Positions 42,109-49,643 of a DNA stretch of 64,000 nt are shown here, piece after piece (the first letter of the stretch is position 1; every line of letters starts with the position of its first letter). Source of the DNA: Pontibacillus halophilus JSM 076056 = DSM 19796 (lineage in GTDB: Bacteria; Bacillota; Bacilli; Bacillales; BH030062); the NCBI RefSeq assembly GCF_000425205.1, contig NZ_AULI01000010.1:62001-126000 (forward strand), written 5' to 3'. Under the pieces are notes generated by a model. It did no database searches. It saw nothing but the letters and a program-made list of their open reading frames with translations, and had not been told where the DNA came from. The translations under genes were made by a program, and so were the position numbers.

Positions 42109-43653
42109 TTACAACGGGATATTCCCATGATTTCTCTTTATGTTCTTGCAGCCCTTTCCACCTAGCATTTCGAGTGACCGGAGGAGGTGAATTCTTGTTT
42201 CTCGAGGATCAATCACATCATCAACCATCCCTAGTCCTGCTGCAACATAAGGATTGGCGAACCTTTCTTTGTAGGCTTTACGCTTCTCTCTCCTCGCAGC
42301 GTCCGGGTCGTCATTTCCTTCAATCTCTTTATGGAATAGAATATTCGCTGCTCCTTCATCTCCCATTACAGCAATTTCAGCTGAGGGCCAAGCAAAGACG
42401 ACATCTGCTCCGAGAGCTTTACTATTCAGTGCCACATATGCTCCGCCATATGCTTTCCTAAGAATCACTGTTACTTTCGGCACGTCTGCCTCCGCATAAG
42501 CATATAAGACTTTCGCTCCGTGGCGGATAATCCCATGATGTTCCTCTTGGACGCCTGGAAAGAACCCTGTCACATCCACAAGCGTGATGATGGGAACGGA
42601 GAAGGAGTTGCAAAGGCGTACGAACCGAGCAATCTTGTCGCACGCATCAATATCGAGACTCCCAGCTAAGTATTTGGGCTGATTTGCAATGATACCGATT
42701 GCTCGGTCCCCTATCCTCCCGAACCCGACTACTGCGTTTCTCGCAAAGTGAGCGTGGATTTCTGTGAAACTGTCTTCATCAACGATTTCTCGAATAACAG
42801 CTTTCATGTCATACGGCTTCTCGCCTTGGTCAGGAAGTAGGTCTACCAATGAATCCCTGTAGTGTTGTTCCCCTTGCCATTCAAGATTACCTTCTTGGTC
42901 TTTACTACTATTTAAATAGCCGAGCAACTGTCGCACAAGTGCTAATGCCTCTTCTTCCGTCCTCGCTATAAGATGAGCGTTTCCACTCTTCTCATTATGA
43001 ACCCGTGCTCCACCCAATTCCTCCGCTGTAATCCTTTCACCTGTAATAGACTCAATTACCTTAGGTCCAGTAATAAACATTTGTGATATTTCTTCCACCA
43101 TAATAACGACATCCGTCAACGCAGGAGAGTAAACAGCTCCTCCAGCACAAGGTCCCATGATGACAGAAATTTGTGGGATTCTTCCTGAATACTTCATGTT
43201 GCGATAGAAGATTTCACCATACCCATTAAGTGCGGCTACCCCTTCTTGGATACGCGCACCAGCTGAATCATTCAGTCCGATGATGGGAGCGTCATTCTTA
43301 GCAGCTAAGTCCATCATATTTAGTATCTTTTTCGCATGCATCTCTCCTAAAGACCCACCCATTACAGTAAAATCGTGGGCAAATACATATACTCTCTGTC
43401 CATTGATTGTTCCCGTTCCAGTGACAACTCCTTCTCCAGGAGCCTCCGCCTCTTCCATGCCAAAGTAATGACACCGATGTTCCATATATGGATTTGTTTC
43501 CAAGAAGGAATCATCATCAAGAAGAGTATGAAGACGTTCCCGCGCTGTCAATTTTCCTTTTTGACGTTGTTTCTCTAGTCGTTCAATTCCCCCGCCCATT
43601 TCCACCTTTGTTCGTCTGTCATACATCTCGTTGATCTTGTCGTAGATGTCCAT
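42109..43653 (-). CDS. yqjD: Acyl-CoA carboxylase carboxyltransferase subunit (YqjD)
   Basis: A 514-residue biotin-dependent carboxyltransferase of the propionyl-CoA carboxylase beta / methylmalonyl-CoA decarboxylase alpha family. The two acyl-CoA oxyanion sites are GLNDSAGARIQEGV...GGAVYSPALTD (N-domain) and VDVTGFFPGVQEE...KAYGGAYVALNSK (C-domain). ATG 43653 has GGAGG seven bases before it. Next to methylmalonyl-CoA epimerase, pointing to propionyl/methylmalonyl-CoA metabolism. No biotin carboxylase or biotin-carrier gene is adjacent, so partners must be elsewhere. Confidence 0.92.
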   Translation of the reverse strand: MDIYDKINEMYDRRTKVEMGGGIERLEKQRQKGKLTARERLHTLLDDDSFLETNPYMEHRCHYFGMEEAEAPGEGVVTGTGTINGQRVYVFAHDFTVMGGSLGEMHAKKILNMMDLAAKNDAPIIGLNDSAGARIQEGVAALNGYGEIFYRNMKYSGRIPQISVIMGPCAGGAVYSPALTDVVIMVEEISQMFITGPKVIESITGERITAEELGGARVHNEKSGNAHLIARTEEEALALVRQLLGYLNSSKDQEGNLEWQGEQHYRDSLVDLLPDQGEKPYDMKAVIREIVDEDSFTEIHAHFARNAVVGFGRIGDRAIGIIANQPKYLAGSLDIDACDKIARFVRLCNSFSVPIITLVDVTGFFPGVQEEHHGIIRHGAKVLYAYAEADVPKVTVILRKAYGGAYVALNSKALGADVVFAWPSAEIAVMGDEGAANILFHKEIEGNDDPDAARREKRKAYKERFANPYVAAGLGMVDDVIDPRETRIHLLRSLEMLGGKGCKNIKRNHGNIPL

Positions 43654-43664
43654 CAATCGTCCTC

Positions 43665-44090
43665 CTACAAGTTAGATTGACACAATTCGAAGAGCACACC
43701 ATGTGCTACACCAGGGTGTAGAAATGCGATTTCCTTCTCCTTAGCTCCTTTCATACTCTTTCCTCCAATAACATGAATATCCATAGCCTTTAACTTCTCA
43801 AGCCTATTCGTCAAGTCAGGTACATCCAACGCTAAATGGTGAAGACCCTCTCCTCTTCTCTTTAAGAATTGAAACACAGCACCTGATGTCCCTATGGGCT
43901 CTAGAAGTTCTATGACACATCCACCTACATGTATAAATGCTACTCGTACATGCTGAGTGGCAATCTCTTCAATGCAATCTGGACGAAAGTCGAACATCTT
44001 CTCATAGGTGGTAAGAGCCTCCTTTAAATCATTAACAGCAATGCCGATATGCGCAATCTTCATACCATCAAGATTCTTATTCACAGCCAT
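43665..44090 (-). CDS. mce: Methylmalonyl-CoA epimerase (YqjC)
   Basis: A 141-residue VOC/glyoxalase-fold protein that epimerises (R)- and (S)-methylmalonyl-CoA. It has KIAHIGIAVNDLKEALTTYEK, VIELLEPIG near residue 64, GEGLHHLALDVPD with the metal-binding His, and VLFELCQ at the end, holding the last ligand Glu. ATG 44090 has AAGGTGG six bases upstream; the longer frame to 44144 is not supported. It ends immediately before the yqjD ribosome site. Confidence 0.92.
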   Translation of the reverse strand: MAVNKNLDGMKIAHIGIAVNDLKEALTTYEKMFDFRPDCIEEIATQHVRVAFIHVGGCVIELLEPIGTSGAVFQFLKRRGEGLHHLALDVPDLTNRLEKLKAMDIHVIGGKSMKGAKEKEIAFLHPGVAHGVLFELCQSNL

Positions 44091-44237
44091 CACCATCCAC
44101 CTTAATCTTATTCTTATATGTATATGAATACGGCCAAATACCACGACTAAAAGTTGATAAGAAACTTACAAGACTGCTTGTCTAAACCTCTAAATAGAGT
44201 TACAATGAGCATAATAATTGTGAAGGAGGACGTCACT

Positions 44238-44381
44238 ATGGCAACAAAGGCCACAAATCAACAATCTACGGCTCCTAAACGTTCGAAACGCGAAAAACGC
44301 CAGCGCTTTATCATTTATCTAATGATTGCGACAATGGCACTTACATCCTTACTCGCAGGTGCAGGGATGTTCATCCAATAA
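44238..44381 (+). CDS. prli42: Prli42-like stressosome-associated membrane miniprotein
   Basis: A 47-residue protein with a basic N-terminal tail (KRSKREKRQR, ~14-23) and one membrane helix FIIYLMIATMALTSLLAGAGMFI. The helix and its preceding arginine/lysine block match Prli42/DUF4044 miniproteins, which tether the RsbR stressosome to the membrane in Listeria and Bacillus. The usual length is ~31 residues; this has a longer tail. AAGGAGG precedes ATG 44238. It diverges from the epimerase gene and has its own terminator. Confidence 0.7.
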   Translation: MATKATNQQSTAPKRSKREKRQRFIIYLMIATMALTSLLAGAGMFIQ

Positions 44382-44396
44382 AATAAATGCAAACAA

Positions 44397-44433
44397 AAAA
44401 GAGGAACTTCCCATTGAAGTTCCTCTTTTCTTT
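44397..44433. terminator. Bidirectional terminator between prli42 and MFS gene
   Basis: AAGAGGAACTTC pairs with GAAGTTCCTCTT around a 5-base loop, with A- and T-runs on each side. Confidence 0.93.
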
Positions 44434-44436
44434 CGC

Positions 44437-45918
44437 TTATTCATTTACAGCTCTATCAGACTGCGTATGTTCTTCTTCAGGTTTGGCTCGCTTCATAAAC
44501 AAGGAAAGCACGAAAGCGATTAGTGCAATTCCAAATATAATCAAATATACGGAATGAACGCCTGATACAATTCCATTTATTTGGGCATTTGGATCTTGTG
44601 CGTTAGCAGATACATAACTTGCTTGCCTTGCACTTAAGATGCTGACGAATACCGAAACCCCAATTGCACCTGCTACAGGCTGCAAGGTGTTCATTATCGC
44701 TGTTCCATGTGGATACAACCGCTTCGGCAACTGATTTAGACCGTTCGTTTGGGCTGGCATCATAATAGCTGAAATGGATAGCATTAATCCCATATAACAC
44801 GCGACGATTAGTGCAATTGGCGTGTCCGTACCAATTGTACTTAACGTAAGCATCGTTATAGAAAGTAGCAATGTAGCTGGGATAATTAACTTTCTAGGTC
44901 CATATTTATCAAATAATTTACCCATCACTGGTGACATTAGTCCATTCAAGAGACTCCCCGGTAACAAGATAAGTCCAGCCGCAGCAGGAGCAAGCAATAA
45001 CGCATCCTGCATATACATTGGCATGATGATCTCAGAAGAGAACATGGACATGATAATAATGAGAAAGAGCCCTACTGCTACACTAAACATTGGATAACGG
45101 AACACGCGGACGTCAAGCAGCGGTTCATCCAACTTCAACTGTCGGATTGTAAATAGAACGAGGGAGACAACCCCAATTAGTAACGTTCCGTACACGCTTG
45201 GATCTAGAAATCCGCTTTCCCCTTCTCCAGCTAGGCTAAATCCTAATACAATTCCACCAAATCCAATTGAAGAGAGAAAGATTGACAATATATCAATCTT
45301 TGGCTTCGTCACTTCTCCTACATTCCGAAGATACTTCCAACCAAATAAAATAGAGAAGAGTGCAAATGGGATAACTGTAATAAAGAGGTATCTCCAACCG
45401 AGGTACTCCACAATCACACCTGATAGGGTCGGGCCAATGGCTGGTGCGAACATAATGACAAGCCCTACCGTTCCCATTACTGAACCACGTCGCTCTGGTG
45501 GGAAGATGAGTAAGAACGTGTTAAAGATGATTGGCAGCAATACCCCAGTACCCGCTGCTTGAAGGATTCTTCCTAGAAGCAACACGCTAAACGAAGGAGC
45601 TACTGCACTAATCACAGTCCCCACAGTGAACACGGTCATCGTCCCAATAAACATCTTTCTTGTTGAGAACCATTGTAGCAACAAGGCCGAGATTGGTGTA
45701 AGAATCCCCATCACTAACATAAAGCTTGTCGCCATCCACTGAACGGTTGTTCGTTCTAGACTGAATACGTCCATTAACGTAGTCAACGCAATGTTTAATA
45801 ACGTTTCGTTTAGAATAGCAAAGAAAGCACCAATGATCAGCGAGATTACGACCGGCTTAGCGTTAAAATTCGGATCATCTGCTAAAAATTCATACTTTGA
45901 TGATGTATTTTCTTCCAT
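44437..45918 (-). CDS. DHA2-family MFS drug efflux transporter
   Basis: A 493-residue, 14-helix proton antiporter of the EmrB/QacA (LmrB-like) group. It has LNIALTTLMDVF at helix 1, the motif-C antiporter sequence GTVGLVIMFAPAIGPTLSGVIVEYLGWRYLF near residue 155, and motif A-like GRILQAAGTGVLLP. The likely role is export of lipophilic drugs such as lincosamides; the substrate is not provable. AAAAGGAG precedes ATG 45918. No regulator is adjacent. Confidence 0.9.
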   Translation of the reverse strand: MEENTSSKYEFLADDPNFNAKPVVISLIIGAFFAILNETLLNIALTTLMDVFSLERTTVQWMATSFMLVMGILTPISALLLQWFSTRKMFIGTMTVFTVGTVISAVAPSFSVLLLGRILQAAGTGVLLPIIFNTFLLIFPPERRGSVMGTVGLVIMFAPAIGPTLSGVIVEYLGWRYLFITVIPFALFSILFGWKYLRNVGEVTKPKIDILSIFLSSIGFGGIVLGFSLAGEGESGFLDPSVYGTLLIGVVSLVLFTIRQLKLDEPLLDVRVFRYPMFSVAVGLFLIIIMSMFSSEIIMPMYMQDALLLAPAAAGLILLPGSLLNGLMSPVMGKLFDKYGPRKLIIPATLLLSITMLTLSTIGTDTPIALIVACYMGLMLSISAIMMPAQTNGLNQLPKRLYPHGTAIMNTLQPVAGAIGVSVFVSILSARQASYVSANAQDPNAQINGIVSGVHSVYLIIFGIALIAFVLSLFMKRAKPEEEHTQSDRAVNE

Positions 45919-46030
45919 TAATTATTCTCCTTTTTTCCATACATACAAATTAAAGCAACAGTTTCTATCCTACTATAGTTGAACGGAAATACAAAAGAAA
46001 TACACACTAATGAAACTTTACAAAAGCCAT

Positions 46031-46061
46031 AAAAGAACCCCCCTCAAGACAAGGGGGGTGA
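46031..46061 (-). terminator. GC-rich hairpin, probable second terminator
   Basis: CCCCCCTTGTC...GGGGGG forms a strong stem followed by TTCTTTT on the minus strand. No gene ends directly before it except the small gene at 46151, which already has a terminator. Confidence 0.6.
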
Positions 46062-46118
46062 TTCTACATTTGGAATCGAATACTGCTCTTAGAGCAAACG
46101 AGGAGATTACTCTTAAAA

Positions 46119-46149
46119 CAAAAAAAGCACCGGCTCTTTGCCAGCGCTC
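46119..46149 (-). terminator. Terminator after the small gene at 46151
   Basis: AGCGCTGGC pairs with GCCGGTGCT, followed by seven Ts on the minus strand. Confidence 0.85.
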
Positions 46150-46150
46150 A

Positions 46151-46375
46151 TTAATTCACGAATTGCTCATTCCATTTCTTCAAATCTTCTTCTGAAATCC
46201 AAAGGTATTCGTTTATATTCCGATTCTGTCCTCTGACTTTATATGCAATAGAAGCAACTCCAGCTTCTTTAATAATTACTCGAATGTCTTCCACCTGTAC
46301 TGGCATCATACCGTCTTGCGTAGGAATCACAGCTTCGTGACCAACATTAAAACGTGTATTTACGATTGATCTCAT
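46151..46375 (-). CDS. Small hypothetical protein
   Basis: A 74-residue soluble protein not recognised: MRSIVNTRFNVGHEAVIPTQDG, then VEDIRVIIKEAG, SIAYKVRGQNRNINEYLW and ISEEDLKKWNEQF. The predicted mixed alpha/beta fold and GQNRNINEYLW region give no family. AGGGAGAG precedes ATG 46375. It stands alone with its own terminator. Confidence 0.6.
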   Translation of the reverse strand: MRSIVNTRFNVGHEAVIPTQDGMMPVQVEDIRVIIKEAGVASIAYKVRGQNRNINEYLWISEEDLKKWNEQFVN

Positions 46376-46686
46376 GAGTATCTCTCCCTTTCTTAATTAA
46401 ATTCGTACGAAATGGCATGCCCGCCTTTACAAAAATTTAAAATAAAATTTACAAAACATTTACGTTATATTAATATTACCACAACATTTGGGTTATGTCA
46501 CTAAAATGAGCGTGTATTTGTTTAAATAGTCAGATAATTAACCTGTTAAAATATGTCCCTTGTATTCGTATGCAGAATCGCAACTTGTTTATACATATAA
46601 AAAACGCTTGGAAATTACCCAAGCGTTTTACAATATATCTGTTCCCTAGTATCTACTCTTATATCGTTAGACAAAGAAGAGATGGC
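46376..46686. other. AT-rich intergenic region
   Basis: No gene is seen. It contains a bidirectional hairpin (46598-46630) and a very AT-rich tract at 46430-46560 that presumably holds the promoter of the small gene at 46151. Confidence 0.5.
46598..46630. terminator. Terminator downstream of the Nudix gene
   Basis: AAAACGCTTGG pairs with CCAAGCGTTTT around a 6-base loop, with A/T runs on both sides. Confidence 0.85.
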
Positions 46687-47151
46687 CTATCGAATAAAGG
46701 GTCCCTTCGAGCGCTGCATCAAATCTGCAAATTCCTGAGATTGATTCTGCCAGACTGGAGGAAGATCCGAAATTGGGAAGAACTGAACATCTAGAGATTC
46801 CTCTTTATCTACACGGATTTCACCTTGGAAGTCTCTGCATGTAAAGATTAGCTTGACCAATTGGACTTGGTCCCCATTCGGGAGTGTACGTTGTTGCGTT
46901 TCACCAGAGTAGATACCAAGGAGTTCTAAACTCCCTAATTGTAATCCTGTCTCTTCATATACTTCTCGTCGTGCCCCCTCTTGAACACTCTCCCCCATTT
47001 CGAGGTACCCACCAGGGAGCCCCCATACTTCATGATCAGATCTTAGTTGTAGAAGCACTTCTTCACTTTCATTAATAACGAATACACCTGCTACTACCAT
47101 AATCACGCGTTCATTTCCTATCATGTTTCGTAAATACGTTATGTAATCCAT
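46687..47151 (-). CDS. Nudix hydrolase
   Basis: A 154-residue pyrophosphohydrolase with a complete Nudix box: G(6x)E(7x)REVYEETG visible in GGYLEMGESVQEGA and RREVYEETGLQLG (~46-68). It hydrolyses a nucleoside diphosphate linked to another group; the substrate is unknown. GGAGGTG lies seven bases before ATG 47151. Confidence 0.88.
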   Translation of the reverse strand: MDYITYLRNMIGNERVIMVVAGVFVINESEEVLLQLRSDHEVWGLPGGYLEMGESVQEGARREVYEETGLQLGSLELLGIYSGETQQRTLPNGDQVQLVKLIFTCRDFQGEIRVDKEESLDVQFFPISDLPPVWQNQSQEFADLMQRSKGPFIR

Positions 47152-47246
47152 TCCATGACACCTCCGTTAGTTTCATCGTAACGAAGTTTCCAAGAAATAA
47201 AAAGGAGATTTCTTTTAGACTTCTCCTAGACTAAACGAGTCTATCT

Positions 47247-47624
47247 TTAATCTTCCAATTCTATGTATTCACGTAGTAACTTTAAACCTTGGTCTTCTAC
47301 ACGCCATACGAACATGCATAACGCCGTATGTGGATGGCCATTGATTGTGTTCGTTTCTCTTCCAATTGTAACGTACTCCTGTCCATTTCCTCTTTCTGTA
47401 ATTGTATATGGTTCAAAGCTTTTCTTGGCGTTATTCATCTGATTTAAGACTGCGTCCAAATTGTAATGATACCGATATGGTTCAGGTTCATCATCTCCTG
47501 CATGAGACCAATACCCAACAAAGTCTTCAGACATATAGCTCCGAATGGATTGGCTATCTTTAGTCGCCATTGCTTCATTCCAGGCTTGAAAGTATTCTTG
47601 TAGGGTTTCATATAAGTCTTGTAT
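47247..47624 (-). CDS. SnoaL/NTF2-like protein, apparent ATA start
   Basis: A 125-residue protein of the NTF2-like (SnoaL/DUF4440) fold, used as an enzyme or ligand-binding domain. Evidence is an N-terminal helix LYETLQEYFQAWNEAMATKD, then SIRSYMSEDFVGYW, and a C-terminal WRVEDQGLKLLREYIE. The first ATG (47570) lies inside that helix and has no ribosome site. AGGAGGG at 47631-47637 is six bases before ATA 47624, and starting there gives a complete fold. The frame has a stop at 47643-47645 and no ATG, GTG or TTG between. I therefore place the start at ATA. Confidence 0.65.
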   Translation of the reverse strand: MQDLYETLQEYFQAWNEAMATKDSQSIRSYMSEDFVGYWSHAGDDEPEPYRYHYNLDAVLNQMNNAKKSFEPYTITERGNGQEYVTIGRETNTINGHPHTALCMFVWRVEDQGLKLLREYIELED

Positions 47625-47630
47625 ACAGAT

Positions 47631-47637
47631 CCCTCCT
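47631..47637 (-). promoter_or_regulatory. Strong Shine-Dalgarno before an ATA codon
   Basis: AGGAGGG on the minus strand, six bases before ATA 47624, in frame with the NTF2-like protein. Confidence 0.6.
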
Positions 47638-47858
47638 ATTGCTTATGCGCTTCTCACCATGAACTGGGAAGTAGACAGAGGACTACGTGTTAGTTGCAGG
47701 AAGCTAAGAAGCATCGTAGTCCCCTTCATCCCCTTATCCAGTTGGAGAATGTAGAAAGAAATTTATTTCTAAGAGTATTTTGTCTCCAACACAGGTTGAG
47801 TTGCTACTCTTGTATCCTGTGGTATTGTTAGGCTATTAAATCAACGATTCGCTATATA

Positions 47859-48833
47859 TTATGGTTTTAACACTAGTTTTCCAGTTGTTCTTCGGCCTTG
47901 AAGGAGTTGATGAACGTTGCGAGCATCTTCTAAGGCATACACCCCGCCTATTTTTAATTGCAGCTTTCCTTCATTGAGGTATCGAAGTAGTTCTTCTAAG
48001 CTGTTCCGGAAAAGGTCTGGTTTTTTCATGATTTGCGGCAGGAAGAAGCCAATTACAGAAAGGTTCCGGTTCATAAGACCTGCTGGATACATTTGGGCGG
48101 GTTCTCCGCTCGCAACACCAAAGACTACAACGCGGCCAAATGACCTCATACATTTGATGGTTTCATTGAAGATGTCTCCCCCGACCATCTCAAGCGCAAC
48201 GTCTACCCCTTTCCCATCAGTCGCTTGCATCACTTGTTCCTGCCAGTCATCATCCGTATAATTGATGCCAACATCCGCACCTAGTTCTTTCGCTAGGTCT
48301 AGTTTCTCACTTGTACTAGCCGTTGCGATGATCTTCCCTGCTCCAAATTGTTTGGCAAGCTGCACCGCAATCGTCCCTACGCCCCCTGCTGCAGCGTGAA
48401 TAAGGACAGTTTCTCCGACCTGCATTTGCCCCATTGTCTTCAAAATGTGATAAGCTGTTAGTCCTTGTAAAGGAAGCGCAACAGCGATTTCATCCGATAC
48501 TCCATCCGGAATTGGAATAAGCGTTTGCTCGTGGGTGGTTACGTATTCTGAATATCCTCCAGAAGAAATGAGCGTGACCACTCGGTCGCCTTTCTTAAAT
48601 GAACCTACGTTCGTACCCGTTTCCTCTACAACACCTGCTACTTCTGCTCCAGGAACAAATGGCAATGGCGTCGGTACTACGTATGCGCCTTCTCTTCTTG
48701 CAGTATCCGCATAGTTGACCCCAATTGCTGTTACCTGAATCAATACCTCACCATCTTCTGGAACCGGCTTATCAAGCGTTGCCACTTCTAACACTTCTGG
48801 ACCACCATACTCCTTGAACTGTATTCCTTTCAT
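47859..48833 (-). CDS. NADPH:quinone oxidoreductase-type zinc-free MDR enzyme
   Basis: A 324-residue medium-chain reductase. It has PFVPGAEVAGVVEETG near residue 55, the cofactor motif HAAAGGVGTIAVQLAKQFGA near residue 140 and a C-terminal GRRTTGKLVLKP; the zinc ligands of alcohol dehydrogenases are absent. It may reduce quinones or enoyl thioesters. ATG 48833 has AGGAGGG five bases before it, one base after the hydratase stop. Last gene of the acyl-CoA operon. Confidence 0.87.
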   Translation of the reverse strand: MKGIQFKEYGGPEVLEVATLDKPVPEDGEVLIQVTAIGVNYADTARREGAYVVPTPLPFVPGAEVAGVVEETGTNVGSFKKGDRVVTLISSGGYSEYVTTHEQTLIPIPDGVSDEIAVALPLQGLTAYHILKTMGQMQVGETVLIHAAAGGVGTIAVQLAKQFGAGKIIATASTSEKLDLAKELGADVGINYTDDDWQEQVMQATDGKGVDVALEMVGGDIFNETIKCMRSFGRVVVFGVASGEPAQMYPAGLMNRNLSVIGFFLPQIMKKPDLFRNSLEELLRYLNEGKLQLKIGGVYALEDARNVHQLLQGRRTTGKLVLKP

Positions 48834-48843
48834 GTTATCCCTC

Positions 48844-49629
48844 CTATTGTCCTGTGAATTGTGGTTTTCGTTTCTCGGCGAAGGCAGCAATGCCCTCTTG
48901 ATGGTCTTCTGTCGAAACCATAAGCGTTTGGCTAATTCGTTCCTGCTCAAGGATGGTCGCCAAATCCTGAGTGTCTGCAGCATGGACCACTTTCTTCATC
49001 ATTCCAAATGCCTGAACTGGTCCAGTAGCTAGTCTTTCTGCGTAAGATTGAACCGCTGTTTCAAGCTCCTCTAAAGGAACTGTCTTCGTCACAATCCCTA
49101 ATTCTAAAGCTCTGGAAGCCTTGATTGGCTCTGCACTAAATAGCAATTCCTTTGTACGATAAGGTCCGAGTAGTTTGGTTAGAAAGTAAGTCCCACCACC
49201 ATCGGATATAAGTCCCACTTGCGAGAAGCTTAATACGAACTGACTATCTTCTGCACAGAGAATCTGATCACATGCTAGAGCTAAATTAAAGCCTGCGCCC
49301 GCTGCGAACCCATGTACTCCTGCAATCACTGGTTTTGTTAGGTTTCGAATGGTGAGAATTGTCTCATTTAATAATCCAACATGGTCATAGACATCCTTTG
49401 GTGTGCCTGTTCCCATCGTTTTCACATCGCCACCGGCCGTAAATGCTCGGCCTGCTCCTGATAGGACCACAACCTTTATATGTTCTTCTTGGTCTGCATA
49501 GTTTAATGCATCTTTCAAACCTTGAAGCATGTCATGACTAAAGGCATTTAAACGATCTGGGCGATTTAATACACAAGTTAATAAAGGCCCCTTCTCCATA
49601 ACTGTTATATGATCATTTCCAAGATTCAC
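48844..49629 (-). CDS. Enoyl-CoA hydratase/isomerase family protein
   Basis: A 261-residue crotonase-fold enzyme of beta-oxidation. Oxyanion-hole motifs are SGAGRAFTAGGDVK near residue 58 and GFAAGAGFNLALACD near residue 103. The first catalytic Glu of typical hydratases is replaced by Asp/Ser in the QVGLISDGGGTYFL stretch, a PaaG-like pattern that could mean isomerase activity. The start is GTG at 49629 with GGGGAGA before it. Confidence 0.88.
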   Translation of the reverse strand: MNLGNDHITVMEKGPLLTCVLNRPDRLNAFSHDMLQGLKDALNYADQEEHIKVVVLSGAGRAFTAGGDVKTMGTGTPKDVYDHVGLLNETILTIRNLTKPVIAGVHGFAAGAGFNLALACDQILCAEDSQFVLSFSQVGLISDGGGTYFLTKLLGPYRTKELLFSAEPIKASRALELGIVTKTVPLEELETAVQSYAERLATGPVQAFGMMKKVVHAADTQDLATILEQERISQTLMVSTEDHQEGIAAFAEKRKPQFTGQ

Positions 49630-49643
49630 AATTCATCTCCCCT

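Noticed and set aside
46010-46195. 61-codon plus-strand frame
   Set aside because: It runs through two terminator hairpins and into the opposite small gene; no ribosome site.
47683-47724. GGACTACG/CGTAGTCC hairpin between the quinone oxidoreductase and NTF2-like genes as a terminator
   Set aside because: A 26-base loop and no T-run on either strand.
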